A DNA stretch of 64,000 bases, from contig DIZI01000041.1 of NCBI GenBank assembly GCA_002427885.1, positions 230,603-294,602 of the forward strand, given 5' to 3'. Every line of letters begins with the position of its first letter. Positions within the stretch are counted from its first letter, which is position 1. The translations under genes and the position numbers were made by a program. Source of the stretch: Paludibacter sp. UBA6032 (GTDB lineage: Bacteria > Bacteroidota > Bacteroidia > Bacteroidales > Paludibacteraceae). This document shows, piece by piece, positions 62,234 through 64,000 of the stretch. A model generated the notes under the pieces. It saw nothing but the letters and a program-made list of their open reading frames with translations. It was not told the DNA's origin and searched no databases.

Positions 62234-62284
62234 GACTGTAACCCGTATTATTTTTCAATGTAATTATTCATTTCTTTATTTGCA

Positions 62285-62332
62285 CGGATTACAAATCCGA
62301 AGAATACATAAGTTGGGATTACAAATCCCAAC
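62285..62332. repeat. Two adjacent small hairpins with the same ACA loop
   Basis: CGGATT-ACA-AATCCG (62285-62299) and GTTGGGATT-ACA-AATCCCAAC (62312-62332). The shared core GGATTACAAATCC suggests a dispersed hairpin repeat. Confidence 0.6.
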
Positions 62333-62335
62333 TAC

Positions 62336-62366
62336 GAGATATATCCGCTAGGACAGGGTTCAATCT
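62336..62366. repeat. ATATCCGCTAGGACAGGG tail motif
   Basis: GAGATATATCCGCTAGGACA then GGGTTCAATC. It is the same ending as the cassette copy 1 tail (56515-56535). Confidence 0.6.
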
Positions 62367-62368
62367 TA

Positions 62369-62659
62369 TTATTTTATATTTATGATATTATAATAGGTCT
62401 TTACTTCTTCAAATGTTTTGGCCCATTTAAAAAAAGACCACATTTTTTTTTCATCAATTAAGCTTATAAAATTATACCCATTTTTTTTCATCCAATCATT
62501 ATTTTCCCAATTATCATCATGACTAAGTCTGATTTCTCTAATTACATCTTTGAATTTAAATCGATAATAATATCCGTCTAATTGATCACCATTAGTTTCA
62601 TCGCAACTTATTACTTTTTCTCTAGTGAAAAAACAATAGCCAGTTTTGTAAATACTCAT
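62369..62659 (-). CDS. Small hypothetical protein
   Basis: 96 residues, cytosolic. Contains YKTGYCFFTREKVI, YYYRFKFKDVIREIR, DDNWENNDWMKKNGYNFISL and MWSFFKWAKTFEEVKTYYN. Rich in aromatic and Lys/Asn residues. No known domain. A short gap (112 bases) separates it from the coiled-coil gene upstream. Confidence that it is real rests on length, strand agreement and the plausible start only. Confidence 0.45.
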   Translation of the reverse strand: MSIYKTGYCFFTREKVISCDETNGDQLDGYYYRFKFKDVIREIRLSHDDNWENNDWMKKNGYNFISLIDEKKMWSFFKWAKTFEEVKTYYNIINIK

Positions 62660-62771
62660 ATCATTTATGTATTAATAGTTATTCAAATAAATATAATCTG
62701 TATTTGGTTTAATTAAATATAAAGTATATCTCATTTCAGAATCTCAAATGACGCAATAAATTCATCAGATA

Positions 62772-63395
62772 CTACAACTCAAACAATTTATGTGCATGTA
62801 TAAAGATTTCCTCTTTTAGCCTATAAATCGACTCAAGTTCAATTTGTAAATCTTCTTCTGAAGTAATCAATTTTTCTTGCTCTTCAATTAATATAGTATG
62901 ACTTGTAAAAACTTTTTTAGCTTGTTCTTTCCAACTAATTTGGTTTATTTCAGTCTTAGTATTTCTAAGATTTTTATATTCATTTTCTAATAATAAGTTT
63001 TCCTGTTTTCTAAGTTCAACCCTACGAAGTTTCCAAATCTTTTTGTATTGACATATTGTAATCCATCTATAAGTATATAATGGAATTAATTCTGAAAAAT
63101 ATTTTTCTATATTATCACGATCTTCTTTTGTGTATTTTAATTCACTATTTGATATCGAGTATTTATTTTTTAATCTATCCAATTCAATTTTAAATAGTTC
63201 TCTGGTAATTGGGGTGAAATCAATTTCTTCGTCTATTAGATTCAATGAAGCATATCCTTTTCTTAGTTTTTCAAATTTTTCATTTTGATCTTCAACTGGT
63301 TTTTTTAAAGCCAATTCCTTATTTGTTAATTCAATACCACGGTCATCGAGATTGTCAATTCTTTTTTTTATATCTGTAAGAATGTTATTTTCCAT
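62772..63395 (-). CDS. Coiled-coil hypothetical protein
   Basis: 207 residues, largely helical with strong coiled-coil character (ELALKKPVEDQNEKFEKLRK, DRLKNKYSISNSELKYTKED, then KIWKLRRVELRKQENLLLEN). Ends with LEEEIF-like helix (RLKEEIFIHAHKLFEL). No membrane segment. It is 30 bases after the gene running off the right edge, on the same strand, so these two are probably co-transcribed. Confidence 0.55.
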   Translation of the reverse strand: MENNILTDIKKRIDNLDDRGIELTNKELALKKPVEDQNEKFEKLRKGYASLNLIDEEIDFTPITRELFKIELDRLKNKYSISNSELKYTKEDRDNIEKYFSELIPLYTYRWITICQYKKIWKLRRVELRKQENLLLENEYKNLRNTKTEINQISWKEQAKKVFTSHTILIEEQEKLITSEEDLQIELESIYRLKEEIFIHAHKLFEL

Positions 63396-63425
63396 AACGA
63401 ATTTAAAAATTGAAAATCATTAATA

Positions 63426-64000
63426 TTATATCTCATTTATCTCTTTCTCAATACCCTTAAACTTATCCTTCACATCTTCACTCATATAAAAATCAAGCAA
63501 GTCTTTTTTAGTAAGAGTACCTTCTTTCAGGAATTTCTTCATATATTCCTGATTGAATTCCATCAGAAGCATTGATTTCTCCAGTTGTTTCAATATTGCT
63601 TTATTGTTTTCAATATTGCTTAACACTAATGATTTTACAGATAGAATCTCGTTTATATCTTTTATAATACGATTTACAATCATTGCCAATAAATCCTTAT
63701 CCAAATCAATTGTTCTGGCATTTAATACAATATCACGAGCCAGCATATAAGCAATGGCAAGATTTGAGTAGTCTCCTTTCTGCGAATTAATAATGGCTAC
63801 AAAACCAACTGCAGGAATATAACCTACATTTTCAAAATTCTTTAATATAGAGTTTTCTACCAGCGAAATATCAAAAACAATAATACTAACCTTTGAGTCT
63901 CTGTTTGCTTGTGCTTCTATTAACTGACTCCAAGCTGTATCAGATTTTCGTGTAAAAATGTCTTTAGTTTCAATATCTGGATATTCCGGCGATACTGACC
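63426..64000 (-). CDS. Partial gene, C-terminal 190 residues, unknown
   Basis: Open reading frame that enters from the right edge and ends at 63426. An internal ATG at 63743-63746 is not the start, since the frame is open to 64000. The visible part includes RKSDTAWSQLIEAQ, KVSIIVFDISLVEN, NVGYIPAVGFVAIINSQKGD, SNLAIAYMLARDIVL and a long helical C-terminus ending GIEKEINEI. No recognised motif. Upstream sequence is needed for any assignment. Confidence 0.6.
   Translation of the reverse strand, partial: SVSPEYPDIETKDIFTRKSDTAWSQLIEAQANRDSKVSIIVFDISLVENSILKNFENVGYIPAVGFVAIINSQKGDYSNLAIAYMLARDIVLNARTIDLDKDLLAMIVNRIIKDINEILSVKSLVLSNIENNKAILKQLEKSMLLMEFNQEYMKKFLKEGTLTKKDLLDFYMSEDVKDKFKGIEKEINEI

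Overview
The window is a stretch of a Bacteroidota chromosome, most probably order Bacteroidales. The evidence is a type IX secretion (T9SS) porP-gldK-gldL operon, several proteins with T9SS C-terminal sorting domains, promoter-like sites of the Bacteroidota form (TTTG, about 19 bases, TAnnTTTG), zinc-free ribosomal proteins bL36 and uS14, and the gene order secY-map-infA-rpmJ without adk. I cannot name the genus. No rRNA, intact tRNA, CRISPR array, integrase or transposase is visible.

Layout. 1-3362: T9SS porP/gldK/gldL, cut off before gldM. 3548-6045: a small acidic protein, a PduO-type cobalamin adenosyltransferase, a methyltransferase and a DUF3307 membrane protein. A decayed second copy of the DUF3307 gene lies at 6256-6624. 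7158-20173: housekeeping genes (acyl-CoA dehydrogenase, S41 protease, coaD, lytic transglycosylase, argS, an Lrp-family regulator, rsgA, a BamA-like barrel, frr, pyrH, acetate transporter), several closed by good intrinsic terminators. 20253-23851: two related T9SS cargo proteins in tandem.

24378-42857: one minus-strand ribosomal supercluster of 33 genes from rpsL to rplQ (str, S10, spc and alpha operons joined). It has a recognisable promoter in front of rpsL (42926-42956) and a strong terminator after rplQ (24313-24350). It includes fusA, secY, map, infA, rpoA and two short genes, rpmD and rpmJ.

43154-46799: AcpH-like phosphodiesterase, DsbA-like oxidoreductase, a small lipoprotein, an NlpC/P60 hydrolase and a divergent shikimate dehydrogenase-like protein. 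46903-64000 is accessory. It holds an HNH / coiled-coil / DUF4407 three-gene unit, secreted and membrane proteins, a receiver-less winged-helix regulator, a slipin, two near-identical GxxExxY proteins, a secreted DNase-I-fold protein, an 11-repeat GLUG T9SS protein, an orphan HTH-plus-nuclease-like protein and several unknown genes running off the right edge.

The accessory half is littered with intergenic repeats. The main one is a palindrome, CCCGATAGCTATCGGG, seen nine times in the window. Others are two longer composite repeats that contain or abut this palindrome, a duplicated cassette of about 540 bp carrying the GxxExxY gene, and a short ATATCCGCnnGGAC tail motif. One palindrome sits exactly in the loop of a hairpin that is empty in a sister copy. 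I found no convincing wholly new multi-gene system. The best leads are this nested repeat system, the HNH/coiled-coil/DUF4407 unit and the orphan HTH-nuclease gene.
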